64,000 nucleotides of DNA from Akkermansiaceae bacterium UBA2367 (GCA_002344525.1 DDTJ01000012.1:37524-101523), one strand, 5' to 3'; counted from the first letter of the stretch, positions 26,480-34,040 are shown. Numbers and translations are program-made. The notes: generated by a model from the sequence alone, not told the origin.

Positions 26480-26610
26480 CGGTCGGGTCTCGGCATCGTG
26501 GCAGTGATGGATACGGGCGAAAGTTAGCACGAATCCCGCCACGCGAAAACGGATTCGCATGGCGCTTTTGCTCCAGTCAATCGGGGCGTCGTTCTCGATC
26601 AGGAGCCGCG

Positions 26611-26668
26611 GGAACGTCCGGCCCGGCCTCACTGAGGTCGGCTACAGCGCTGGCGCGCCCTTCGGAAT
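26611..26668. repeat. Family B extragenic palindrome, partial unit
   Basis: The sequence GGAACGTCCGGC followed by CGGCCTCACTGAGGTCGG and CTACAGCGCTGGCGCG matches the unit at 23991-24043 (GGACGTTCGACC, CGGCCTCAACTGAGGCTGG, CTACAAG). The CCTCA/TGAGG core is self-complementary. It lies in the 192-base gap between the ankyrin transpeptidase and folD. Confidence 0.7.
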
Positions 26669-26671
26669 TTT

Positions 26672-27574
26672 TCACCCATCCACTTCGCTGGACACACCAT
26701 CGGCCCGCATCCGGCAGGCCCGGATCGTGTTGGCCATGAGCATGGCGATGGTCATCTTCCCCACCCCGCCGGGGACCGGGGTGATGGCCTCGCACTTCCC
26801 CGACACAGCGTCGAAATCGACGTCACCGACGAGGCGGCTGCCGCTTTTCGCGGAGGGATCGTCGATGCGGTTGATGCCCACGTCGATGACGACGGCTCCG
26901 TCCTTCACATGATCCGGCCCGATGAAGCGGGGGATGCCGATAGCGGCGACGAGGATGTCGGCCTGCCGGGTCAGCGCGGGCAGGTCGCGGGTGCGGGAAT
27001 GGGCCACGGTCACGGTGGCGTTGGCTCCGCTCCCCTTCCCCATCATCAGGAGCGCGAGGCTCTTGCCGACGAGAAGGCTGCGCCCCACGATGACGACGTG
27101 CTTCCCCGCCGTCTCGATCCCGCTCTCGACGAGCATCCGCTGGCAGCCCGCCGGAGTGCAGGGGGCGAAACCGCTCGGGTCGTCCATCGCGAGCTTGCCG
27201 AGGTTCACGGGATGGAGGCCGTCGACGTCCTTGGCCGGATCGATGCGGCGGATGACCTCGTCAGTGTCGAGATGCCGCGGCAGGGGCATCTGCACGAGGA
27301 TGCCGTGGATGGAGTCGTCGGCGTTGAGGCGGTCGATCTCGGCGAGCAGTTCGGTCTGCGAGATCGTAGCGGCTTTCTCGATCTTCACCGAGTGCATCCC
27401 GAGCTCTTTGCACTTGCGGTCCTTCGCCCCGACGTATGCCTTCGAGGCGGGATCGTCGCCGACGAGGACGACCGCGAGGCCGGGCAGGTGGCCGGCGGTT
27501 TTCAATTCCTCGAACGCGGCGAGGCATTCGCGGTAGACAGCTTCGGCGATGGGGGCACCTTCAATCAATTTCAT
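26672..27574 (-). CDS. folD: bifunctional methylene-THF dehydrogenase / cyclohydrolase FolD
   Basis: FolD oxidises 5,10-methylenetetrahydrofolate to the methenyl form with NADP and hydrolyses it to 10-formyltetrahydrofolate for purine and formyl-Met-tRNA synthesis in the cytoplasm. The 300 residues match the family. Visible are the catalytic Tyr/Lys segment AYVGAKDRKCKELGM (near residue 50), VQMPLPRHLDTDE, PAKDVDGLHPVNLGKL (near residue 130), the nucleotide motif GRSLLVGKSLALLM and the ending TPVPGGVGKMTIAMLMANT. In the last two motifs Lys-Ser and Lys stand where Lys-Pro and Pro are commoner. The upstream acyltransferase gene overlaps its start by 14 bases, so the genes form one operon with xylB. 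Confidence 0.95.
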   Translation of the reverse strand: MKLIEGAPIAEAVYRECLAAFEELKTAGHLPGLAVVLVGDDPASKAYVGAKDRKCKELGMHSVKIEKAATISQTELLAEIDRLNADDSIHGILVQMPLPRHLDTDEVIRRIDPAKDVDGLHPVNLGKLAMDDPSGFAPCTPAGCQRMLVESGIETAGKHVVIVGRSLLVGKSLALLMMGKGSGANATVTVAHSRTRDLPALTRQADILVAAIGIPRFIGPDHVKDGAVVIDVGINRIDDPSAKSGSRLVGDVDFDAVSGKCEAITPVPGGVGKMTIAMLMANTIRACRMRADGVSSEVDG

Positions 27575-28235
27575 GGGCGGGATTCATGAGGGTTTCGAGT
27601 CGGAGACGTTCGGCCTCGAAAGCACTTTCGTCGAGTTCGGAGGGGACTTCCGTGCAAGGGCCGAGAAACACATCGACGGTGGTGAATGGCTTCGGAACGC
27701 GGAAGCGATCCCAGCTCTTGAAATGCCAATACGACCCGTATTCGACGCGGACAGGCAGGACGAGCGCACCGGTGACCTCGGCGAGCTTCACGAGTCCCGG
27801 CCCCATTTTGTAGCGCGGTCCACGCGGCCCGTCAGGCACGATGGCGACGTCGTATCCGTCGCGGATCCAGTCGATGAGTCCGAGCAAGGCGGAGATCCCC
27901 CTCCGCGAGGACGAACCGCGCACGGCCTCGCAACCGAAGCGGGCCACGATCGCGGCGATGACTTCGCCATCCTTGCTCGCGCTGGTGAGGACGGCCCCTT
28001 TGCGGAGGCGGAGGTACTTGTGATAGAGCAGCGGGACCACGAAAATGCGGTTGTGCCAGAAGGTCCAGACCATGGGCCGGGCGGGCGGATTGCTGGAGAT
28101 TCCATCGGGATCGTGGAGCCGCCAACGCAGGGTCAGGGAGACGAGCCGGATCAAGGCCGCCCCGGCCCAACCGACGCGGCGCGCGCGCGGCGGCAGCTTG
28201 CGGATCGATCCCTCTTTTTCAGGCAAGTCGGACAT
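27561..28235 (-). CDS. DUF374 lysophospholipid-acyltransferase-like protein
   Basis: A 224-residue protein from the ATG at 28235, which follows the xylB stop by 10 bases; the frame is open to 28559 but would overlap xylB. The DUF374 core includes PMVWTFWHNRIFVVPLLYHK (His in the acceptor motif), VLTSASKDGEVIAAIVARFG, AVRGSSSRRGISALLGLIDW and VAIVPDGPRGPRYKMGPGLV, all family hallmarks related to the LPLAT superfamily. Its product is likely a membrane-associated acyltransferase acting on a lipid or lipid A precursor. Related enzymes occur in lipid A pathways, and lpxB is 11 kb away. The function is not certain. It overlaps folD by 14 bases at the stop. Confidence 0.88.
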   Translation of the reverse strand: MSDLPEKEGSIRKLPPRARRVGWAGAALIRLVSLTLRWRLHDPDGISSNPPARPMVWTFWHNRIFVVPLLYHKYLRLRKGAVLTSASKDGEVIAAIVARFGCEAVRGSSSRRGISALLGLIDWIRDGYDVAIVPDGPRGPRYKMGPGLVKLAEVTGALVLPVRVEYGSYWHFKSWDRFRVPKPFTTVDVFLGPCTEVPSELDESAFEAERLRLETLMNPAHEID

Positions 28236-28245
28236 TCGGGCGGGA

Positions 28246-29730
28246 TCAAAGCCAACCCGCGTCGCGGAGCAGGCTGGTGAGGGCGGTCTGGCGGTCGAGC
28301 TTTTCGCGGTAGAGCTCGCCCCTGTCAGGTTGCGGACTGCACCGGGTCGAGTCGTCGAGGGCGACGAGACGGCGGGAAAGGTCGGCGTAGCTCCCCTGCC
28401 CGTCCGCGTGGGCCGCTTGGATCGCGCCGCCGAGTCCCGCGCCTTCGGCGGTGGCGAGGGCGACGACGGGCACGCCGAAGACATCGGCGGAAATCTGCCG
28501 CCACACCGCGCTCTTGCTGCCGCCTCCGGTGAGGCGGATTTCGCTGGGGGAAAGGCCAAGTTCGGCGAAGCGCCGCAGCCCGTAGCCGAGCCCGAGGGTC
28601 GCGCCCTCCATCGCGGCGCGGACGAGGTGGGCGGGGCTGGCCGAGGTGGAGCCGAGCCCGTGGATCACGCCCGTGCCCTGCGGCAGGTTCGGGGTGCGCT
28701 CACCGTTGAGATAGGGCAGGAAGGCCACGCCACCGGCTCCGGCGGGAACGGAGGCAACTTGACGTTCCAGTTCGGCGAGGTCCCAGCCAAACCAGGAGCG
28801 CACCTGCTCGGTCACGACGGTGACGTTCATCGTGCAGACGAGGGGCAGCCAGCGGTCGGTGCTGTCGCAGAAAGCCGCGACCTCCCCTTTCGGATCGACG
28901 ATGGGCTGCTCCGAGCAGGCGTAGAGCGTGCCGGAGGTGCCGAAGCTCGCGGTCACGACCCCGCCGCCGAGATTGCCCGTGCCGATCGCGCCCATCATGT
29001 TGTCCCCGCCTCCGGCGCTGACGATCACGTCGGGGGAAAGGCCCCATTCCGCCGCGAGTTCCGGCAGGAGCGTGCCGTGGATTTCGTTCGACGAGCCGAG
29101 CGGAGGCAGCATCGCCTCGACCGAGGGATCGACGAAGCCGAGAAGGTCGCGGTCCCACTCGCGGGTGCGGACATTGAGAATCCCGGTGCCGGAAGCGTCG
29201 CCGTATTCCATGCGCTTCACCCCGGTGAGACGGAAATTGAGGTAGTCGTGCGGGAGGAGGAAGGAGCGGACGCGGCGAAAGGAGTCCGGCTCGTTCTGCT
29301 TCAACCAGAGCAGTTTCGGGATGGTGTAGCCGGGCAGGATGGCGTTGCCCGTCTTCGCGATGAGACCGGCCTGACCACCGAAGGCCGCCGCGAACTGCTC
29401 GCATTGCGCGGACGTGGAGGTGTCGCACCAGAGCTTGGCGGGGCGGACAACCGCGTCGCTCCCGTCGAGGACGACGAGCCCGTGCTGCTGCCCACTCACG
29501 CCAAAACCGCGCACCTCACGGCGGCGGTCGCCGAGTCGCGCGAGACATTCGCCCACGGTCGTCTTCAGCGCCGCGAACCAGTCTTCGGGATACTGCTCCA
29601 GATGGCCCGGAGGCAGACCGGGGATGAGGTCGTGGGCCTGCGAGGCTTGGGCGACGATCACGCCGCTCTCCAAGTCCAGCACGATGGCCTTGGTGCTCTG
29701 CGTGCCGCTGTCGGTTCCGAGGTAAAGCAT
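28246..29730 (-). CDS. xylB: xylulokinase
   Basis: A 494-residue FGGY-family sugar kinase, phosphorylating D-xylulose with ATP at the entry to the pentose phosphate pathway. Residues 1-12 (MLYLGTDSGTQSTKAIVLDL) form the first phosphate-binding strand. GFGVSGQQHGLVVLDG and LWCDTSTSAQC are XylB-type motifs in the substrate site, with the conserved Gln-His pair present. GGGDNMMGAIGTG (catalytic Asp) and FGTSGTLYACS follow, and RLTGGGSKSAVWRQISADVF is the C-terminal adenosine motif. Length is normal. It is the first gene of an operon with the DUF374 acyltransferase and folD on the minus strand. No xylose isomerase or transporter lies in this window. Confidence 0.93.
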   Translation of the reverse strand: MLYLGTDSGTQSTKAIVLDLESGVIVAQASQAHDLIPGLPPGHLEQYPEDWFAALKTTVGECLARLGDRRREVRGFGVSGQQHGLVVLDGSDAVVRPAKLWCDTSTSAQCEQFAAAFGGQAGLIAKTGNAILPGYTIPKLLWLKQNEPDSFRRVRSFLLPHDYLNFRLTGVKRMEYGDASGTGILNVRTREWDRDLLGFVDPSVEAMLPPLGSSNEIHGTLLPELAAEWGLSPDVIVSAGGGDNMMGAIGTGNLGGGVVTASFGTSGTLYACSEQPIVDPKGEVAAFCDSTDRWLPLVCTMNVTVVTEQVRSWFGWDLAELERQVASVPAGAGGVAFLPYLNGERTPNLPQGTGVIHGLGSTSASPAHLVRAAMEGATLGLGYGLRRFAELGLSPSEIRLTGGGSKSAVWRQISADVFGVPVVALATAEGAGLGGAIQAAHADGQGSYADLSRRLVALDDSTRCSPQPDRGELYREKLDRQTALTSLLRDAGWL

Positions 29731-29794
29731 CGGAACTGCTTAGCGGGGAATCGGCGACGAATCAAGGTTCTTTGTTCTTGGTGCTTTGTTCTTG

Positions 29795-29887
29795 GTCCAA
29801 CGACCCAAGCTCAGCGACCCGGCGCACGGGACGCAATGATTGCAACCGCGACGCCCCCGCCGGGTTCGCTGCAGCGCATGGTTAGGC
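29795..29887 (-). other. attC recombination site
   Basis: On the minus strand the site reads GCCTAAC (29887-29881) at its start and GTTGGAC (29801-29795) at its end, fitting the RYYYAAC and GTTRRRY consensus boxes of attC. Inside, CAGCGAACCCGGCG pairs with CGCCGGGTCGCTG over 13 base pairs with one unpaired A, an extrahelical base of the kind that orients attC sites. About 93 bases long with a variable central loop, it lies directly after the cassette gene. Confidence 0.72.
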
Positions 29888-30207
29888 CGCGTTGTCATAC
29901 ACTCTCAATAGCAGAGTCGAACCTCTCAGCCAACGTCAGAAACTCGCGACCCCAACCGCTGCTCTCGGCAACCTCCTGAATATTCCCTGTCGGAGCGAAT
30001 AACAGCGTGAGGTCCATACGCGTCGGTATGTCGCCTGCCTCGATACGCGTGATAAAACTATCCAACTGGCGCAAGGCATCGTCGCGACTGTCCCAGGAAG
30101 ACCAAACAAAATCATTACCGGGACGAGCGAGAAACTCACGAGCCTCGCGAAGCACCTCAATCAGTCTGCTGTGCGTTGCGGAGGGCATGGCGTGTGGAGC
30201 GGCCTAA
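29801..30207 (-). mobile_element. Single integron gene cassette
   Basis: A 407-bp unit read on the minus strand from the TT of GTTAGGC (30208-30202) to the G of GTTGGAC (29801). The cassette's own inner box, GCCTAAC, is the exact complement of the GTTAGGC at its beginning, as required if the two came together in the excised circle. The single gene starts 13 bases inside the box, has no room for its own promoter and is followed at once by attC, the normal cassette plan. No integrase gene or second attC was found in the window. Confidence 0.7.
29895..30188 (-). CDS. cassette-borne hypothetical protein
   Basis: A 97-residue acidic, mostly helical protein (residues 1-20 MPSATHSRLIEVLREAREFL, then a Trp-Ser-Ser-Trp-Asp segment, then FITRIEAGDIPTRMDLTLLF and a C-terminal helix EVAESSGWGREFLTLAERFD). 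I recall a family of small proteins in varied bacteria with the same NDFxWSSW and LFAPTGxxQEVxxxSGWG patterns, but it has no known role. The G+C content is lower than that of the flanking genes. It is the only gene of the proposed integron cassette and would depend on outside transcription; the neighbouring genes on either side run in the same direction. Confidence 0.78.
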   Translation of the reverse strand: MPSATHSRLIEVLREAREFLARPGNDFVWSSWDSRDDALRQLDSFITRIEAGDIPTRMDLTLLFAPTGNIQEVAESSGWGREFLTLAERFDSAIESV

Positions 30208-30290
30208 CCATGTGTAAGCAGCGGGACGCCGCTTCCACTCTCCAGACAACGGACCAAGAACCAGGAACCAAGAACCAAGCACAAGGCACC

Positions 30291-30974
30291 TCAGGTCTTC
30301 GGCAGCAGCCCCTCCTTCAGCGCCTTGGCGACGGCGCCGGTCATGGTGTTGACGTGCAGCTTGCTGTAGATGCCGCGGATGTGCTTGTCCACGGTGTGGA
30401 AACTGAGGTCGAGCTGGTCGGCGATCTCCTTTTTCGTGAGGCCCTCGACCATCTGCTCCAACACCTCCTTTTCACGCTCGGTGAGGCCGTAGTCGCGGCT
30501 CTGCGGGGCGAGGTCGCTGAACATGTCGAGGACGCGGCGGGCGATGAGGGCGTTGATGGGCGCCCCGCCGCCGAGGATCTCGCGGATCGCGTCGGGGATC
30601 TCGCCCATGCTGGAGGTCTTCAGCAGGTAGCCCGAGGCCCCGGCGCAGATCGCGTTGAAGACCTTCTCGTTATCGTCGAAGACGGAGAAGACGAGAATCT
30701 CGATCTCGGGCAGGGCCGTCTTGATGCGGCGGATGCCCTCGATCCCGCTCATGCCGGGCAGGCCGATGTCGAAGAGCATCACGTCGGGCCGCTCGCCCGC
30801 GACGAGGGCCTCGATGGCGTCCTCGCAGCGCTCGTACTGGTGGACGCACTGCATGTCCTTCTGCCGGTCGAGCACTCGCGCCACGGTGCGGCGGAGGGTC
30901 TCGTTGTCCTCCACCATCCAAACTTTCGTCGGGGCCTTATTGGCGGCCTCCTCGCCCTGCCGTTCCTCGCTCAT
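30291..30974 (-). CDS. NarL/FixJ-type response regulator
   Basis: A 227-residue two-component regulator. The receiver domain (residues ~17-130) has VWMVEDNETLRRTV (acidic pocket), PDVMLFDIGLPGMSGIEGIR with the phospho-acceptor Asp, VFSVFDDNEKVFNAICAGA (the usual Thr/Ser switch position) and GYLLKTSSMGEI with the conserved Lys. The C-terminal LuxR-type HTH is YGLTEREKEVLEQMVEGLTK followed by EIADQLDLSFHTVDKHIRGI and YSKLHV. It will bind DNA as a phosphorylated dimer; its targets are unknown. The histidine kinase gene lies 76 bases upstream in the same direction, so it is the obvious partner. The first ~15 residues are a charged extension. Confidence 0.94.
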   Translation of the reverse strand: MSEERQGEEAANKAPTKVWMVEDNETLRRTVARVLDRQKDMQCVHQYERCEDAIEALVAGERPDVMLFDIGLPGMSGIEGIRRIKTALPEIEILVFSVFDDNEKVFNAICAGASGYLLKTSSMGEIPDAIREILGGGAPINALIARRVLDMFSDLAPQSRDYGLTEREKEVLEQMVEGLTKKEIADQLDLSFHTVDKHIRGIYSKLHVNTMTGAVAKALKEGLLPKT

Positions 30975-31050
30975 ATGTGTGATACTTGGGGGTAACTTGA
31001 CCGGGATGCGCCGCTTTGCATCCGAAAAATCTGGCTCATATCCGGCTCGT

Positions 31051-33192
31051 TCAAGGCATCGGCACCACCAGTTGGACCATTGTCCCCTCGCCGGGGGCGC
31101 TGCGGACCTTGAGGCTGCCGCCGATGGCTTGGGCCCGCATCCGCAGGTTGCGCAGGCCGTTGCCCTCGCGAAACTCCTGGTCGAGGTTGTTGAAACCTTT
31201 GCCGTCGTCGGCGATGCGCATCTGGAGGCGCGACCGCTTGCAGTCGATCTCGATCTCGACCTTCGAGGCCCCGGCGTGGCGGACGATGTTGTTGAGGACC
31301 TCCTTGTAGATGAGGAAGAGGTCGCGCTTGAACTCCAGCGGGAGCCGTTCGTCGTGCGCCTCGCCGTGGACGGTGAAGGTGTATTCGTGGGTGCGCAGCA
31401 GCTTCGAGGCGGTCTCGCGGAAGCGCGTCAGCATCTGCTGCCAGGTCTCCTCGCCGGGCCGGATGAGCCAGACGATGTCGCGCATCGACTCGATCGTCTT
31501 GTCGGCGGTCGCCTTGATGTCGCCGAGCTCCTCGAGGACGAGCTCGGGCTCGTCGACCTCGGTCTTGCCGAGCTCGGCGAGCAGGGCGATGGAGGAGAGG
31601 TTGCTGCCGATGTCGTCGTGCAGGTCGCTGGCGATGCGCTGGCGCAGGGCTTCGAGATCCTTGCGCCGCCTCACCCGCCCCCGCGAGAGGGCGATGAGGA
31701 CGAAAGCGAGGATGCCGGTGACGCCGCTGCCGATGGAGGCGACCCCCTGCGTGACGGTGCGGTCGACCAGTTCGAGGCGGCGGTCCTCCTTCTCGCGCCA
31801 GCTCCGCACGAGGCGGTTGCGCTTCACCAGCTCGGCGATCCAGCCGTCGTAGGGGACGAGGTTGCGGCGGCTGCTGTAGCCGTCGACGAGGTAGTCCGGC
31901 GACCAGCCCTCGGACGGGAGCGGGTGCAGCGCCGTCACGGGCCTGCCGGCGGCGACGTTCCGCGTACCCGAGTAGACGATCAGCTCGGCGAGGTCGAAGG
32001 AGATCAGCGCCTGCGCCTTGCTGCCCTCGACCGAGATCCTGACATAGCGCCCGTAGGAGTCCTTCACCGGCACGATGAGCGGATTCGCCCCGATCATGCT
32101 GATCTGCGAGGGGTTGAAATGCCCGATCTGCTCCGCCTGGTTCATGTCGGGATGCTCGGAGATCTCGATCTTCATCGGATAGGGGAAGCGCACCGTCGGA
32201 TCGGGTACGGTCGCGGGAGGGTCGGCGAGGATGATCTCGACCTGGTCGATCTTCATCGACTCGCCGAGATCGACCTGCACCCAGCTCGCCGCGGCGGGCT
32301 CCGTGGAGCGGGCGCGGAAGCCGAGGGTGGGGCTTTCCACCTCCCCGTGGGGGATGCCGAGAGTCGTGATCCCGTCGCAGACGAAGCGCGTGGCCCACTG
32401 GTCGAAACGCTCCTCGGTGTCGAGGGCGCTGACCGGCTTGCCCACGGCGAGGTTCCGCCCGCCTTTCAGGACCATGATCTCGCTGAGGGCGAAGACTTCC
32501 TGCTCCCCCGCCGGCGCGCGCCACAGCGCGGTCGCAGTGACGCGGAGGTAGCGGCCCGAGTAGCCCTCCATCTCGCGGTAGTAGGGCCAGCGTTTCAGGC
32601 CCGACGGGTCCTCGAGGCGACCCTCCACGATGGTCTCGTAGTTGCGGAACTCGGCGTCGTTCGAGATGTCGATGCGGAAGGAGCGGGGGAACCCGTAGCC
32701 GTAGACGGTCTCGTCGTCGAGCGCGGCGGTGACGGGGAAAAGGACGATGGCGTCGGGCGAGACGACCTCGCCCATGTCGATCTGCACCCATTTGGGCCGC
32801 TGCTTCGAGGAGCCCGACAGGTAGCCGAAACCCGTGACCCGCTGCGCCTCGCGGGTGACGCGGGGGAGCTGCTCCAGTTGCACGACGAGATCCGCCTGGG
32901 CCTCCTCGAGATTGCGGAGATCGCGGTTGAAGAGCCGGGCGATGCGGTCGGCGCTGGTGCGGCGGGGATGGATCGTCAGATCGGCGAGATCGGGGGGCAG
33001 GCTCTCCCGCAAATCCCTCGCGTCCCCCGCCTGCGGGGTGGCGGGGAAGGGCGACAGTTGCGCCCGCAAGCCCCCCGTCGTCCCGTCCAGCCACAAGACC
33101 GCCGCCGCGAGCAGGGAGGCGGAGATCGGAAAGGGTCTGGAAGGCAGGGCGCTCAAACCAAGGGATGCTTGGGAACGACCCCAGCCTACCAC
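31051..33192 (-). CDS. NarL-type sensor histidine kinase with discoidin-like sensor region
   Basis: A 713-residue kinase. An N-terminal signal or anchor (SASLLAAAVLWLDGTTGGLR) precedes a long outer region with two or more F5/8 type C (discoidin)-like folds: KWVQIDMGEVVSPDAIVLFP and SWVQVDLGESMKIDQVEIIL are their signature strands, and NLAVGKPVSAL and NVAAGRPVTAL begin each repeat. A transmembrane segment follows (SIGSGVTGILAFVLIALSRG). HisKA_3 is at IASDLHDDIGSNLSSIALLA with the phosphorylated His. The ATPase has EVLNNIVRHAGASKVEIEI, RIADDGKGFN and EGTMVQLVVPMP. The sensor would see carbohydrate-like ligands, an inference from the fold. It is co-directional with the response regulator. Confidence 0.9.
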   Translation of the reverse strand: MVGWGRSQASLGLSALPSRPFPISASLLAAAVLWLDGTTGGLRAQLSPFPATPQAGDARDLRESLPPDLADLTIHPRRTSADRIARLFNRDLRNLEEAQADLVVQLEQLPRVTREAQRVTGFGYLSGSSKQRPKWVQIDMGEVVSPDAIVLFPVTAALDDETVYGYGFPRSFRIDISNDAEFRNYETIVEGRLEDPSGLKRWPYYREMEGYSGRYLRVTATALWRAPAGEQEVFALSEIMVLKGGRNLAVGKPVSALDTEERFDQWATRFVCDGITTLGIPHGEVESPTLGFRARSTEPAAASWVQVDLGESMKIDQVEIILADPPATVPDPTVRFPYPMKIEISEHPDMNQAEQIGHFNPSQISMIGANPLIVPVKDSYGRYVRISVEGSKAQALISFDLAELIVYSGTRNVAAGRPVTALHPLPSEGWSPDYLVDGYSSRRNLVPYDGWIAELVKRNRLVRSWREKEDRRLELVDRTVTQGVASIGSGVTGILAFVLIALSRGRVRRRKDLEALRQRIASDLHDDIGSNLSSIALLAELGKTEVDEPELVLEELGDIKATADKTIESMRDIVWLIRPGEETWQQMLTRFRETASKLLRTHEYTFTVHGEAHDERLPLEFKRDLFLIYKEVLNNIVRHAGASKVEIEIDCKRSRLQMRIADDGKGFNNLDQEFREGNGLRNLRMRAQAIGGSLKVRSAPGEGTMVQLVVPMP

Positions 33193-33283
33193 GGAAATCC
33201 GCCTCCACCAACTGCGGGCTTGCGCCTTCTGGAAACGAAGCAGGGCTTACGCATGAAACGTGAACAAGCTGATAGCAGGTGTT

Positions 33284-33367
33284 GGTAGAGAAGTTCGTGA
33301 GAACTTCTCCCTGCCGATGCCCGAAGGATGCCCTCCGAAATTCTCACGAATTTCGCTACGAGGCACC
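33284..33367. repeat. REP-like two-hairpin element, copy 2
   Basis: This is the reverse complement of the copy at 4419-4501 with the same two hairpins (GAGAAGTTC/GAACTTCTC with loop GTGA at 33288-33309; CGAAATTC/GAATTTCG with loop TCAC at 33336-33355). The core differs at only a handful of positions plus a small indel. It lies in the 219-base gap upstream of the histidine kinase gene, which otherwise shows nothing recognisable. Confidence 0.85.
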
Positions 33368-33411
33368 GCAAGAAGAACTTCATCCCTCGTAGCGCTTCAG
33401 TTTTCCATCGT

Positions 33412-33609
33412 TCACTCCGCCGCCGTTTTCAAAGCCCTCTTGGCGGCCTCGATTTCCGACACTCCGACGCTCTTGAGATAACCCTTCCCCGTTTTCGCAT
33501 AGACGGGTTCGGCGGCGAAACGATCCTGGATCGCCAACGCGTCGGCCAGCACTCGCCGGAACACAGGATCCTCCAGCAGCTTCGGATCGATCTTGGGCTT
33601 CTCGTCCAT
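33412..33609 (-). CDS. small hypothetical protein
   Basis: A 65-residue charged protein, largely helical (MDEKPKIDPKLLEDPVFRRV, then ALAIQDRFAAEPVYAKTGKG). No family or motif is recognised. The start is the ATG at 33609, in good agreement with the length of the compact helical frame; no ribosome-binding site is clear. It stands alone between a REP-like element and the small membrane-protein gene, which has a strong terminator just before it. The protein-like composition (Asp, Glu, Lys and Ala rather than the Arg-rich shadows) makes it likely to be real, but nothing in the sequence says what it does. Confidence 0.55.
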   Translation of the reverse strand: MDEKPKIDPKLLEDPVFRRVLADALAIQDRFAAEPVYAKTGKGYLKSVGVSEIEAAKRALKTAAE

Positions 33610-33673
33610 GGCTGCATTCTACCCGATCCGCCGTTCCGCTTCAATGCCCGAATCTCCGCGTGCGAGGAAAACG

Positions 33674-33708
33674 AAAAAGGCGTCCCCCCGGCTGGAGAGG
33701 ACGCCTTT
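33674..33708 (-). terminator. rho-independent terminator
   Basis: On the minus strand a perfect stem AAAGGCGTCC/GGACGCCTTT with a 15-base loop (33708 to 33676) is followed by a run of five T. It starts 39 bases after the stop codon of the membrane-protein gene at 33747-34040 and has the form of an intrinsic terminator. Confidence 0.85.
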
Positions 33709-33746
33709 CGCGCAGAATGGTCCGGGAGGCGAATCCCGGAACCGGA

Positions 33747-34040
33747 TCACTGCTGGAGTTGCTGGAGCTGTTGGATCTGGGAAATCGCCCCGGCCGCACC
33801 GATGCTCGCGCCGATGAAGTAGACGACGAGGGCAATGATGAACTTGATGCCGAGTCCCTTGTGCCCGTTCATGAAGCACCAGATCGGGGCGAGGATGCCG
33901 ATGAAGATCGTGAGGATCCCCCAGACGGTCTGCCCGGATTTGAACTGCTTCACGAGAGTCATGATCCAGAACACGAGAAGGGCGATGCCGCCGGCGAAAG
34001 CGAGAATAGTACCGATGATAGACATGAGTTGTGTTGACAT
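33747..34040 (-). CDS. small membrane protein
   Basis: A 97-residue protein with three hydrophobic segments (LMSIIGTILAFAGGIALLVF, VWGILTIFIGILAPIWCF and KFIIALVVYFIGASIGAAGA) and a Gln/Leu-rich C-terminus (ISQIQQLQQLQQ). No named family is recognised; small three-segment proteins of this look are often annotated as hypothetical inner-membrane proteins. The start at 34040 is preceded by an A/T-rich stretch and has no clear Shine-Dalgarno sequence; an internal Met at residue 6 is also possible. The gene is followed 39 bases on by a strong intrinsic terminator, so it is likely expressed as a single gene. It is probably co-directional with ribF but separated by 78 bases. Confidence 0.7.
   Translation of the reverse strand: MSTQLMSIIGTILAFAGGIALLVFWIMTLVKQFKSGQTVWGILTIFIGILAPIWCFMNGHKGLGIKFIIALVVYFIGASIGAAGAISQIQQLQQLQQ

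Larger units (their letters stand above)
29764..30291. repeat. Interrupted iterated palindrome (GTTCTTGGTCC arms)
   Basis: The left arm (29764-29798) repeats TTGTTCTTGG and ends GTTCTTGGTCC. The right arm (30251-30291) begins GGACCAAGAACC and repeats it in inverted form, so the two arms would pair over most of their length. The 450 bases between them hold the proposed integron cassette and about 40 bases of loop. This is the same architecture as the other iterated palindromes here, but split by an insertion. Confidence 0.65.

Noticed and set aside
29764..30291. Two complete attC sites flanking the cassette
   Set aside because: Only the left site (29795-29887) has both boxes and a bulged stem. 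Right of 30208 there is no second consensus box within the expected distance.
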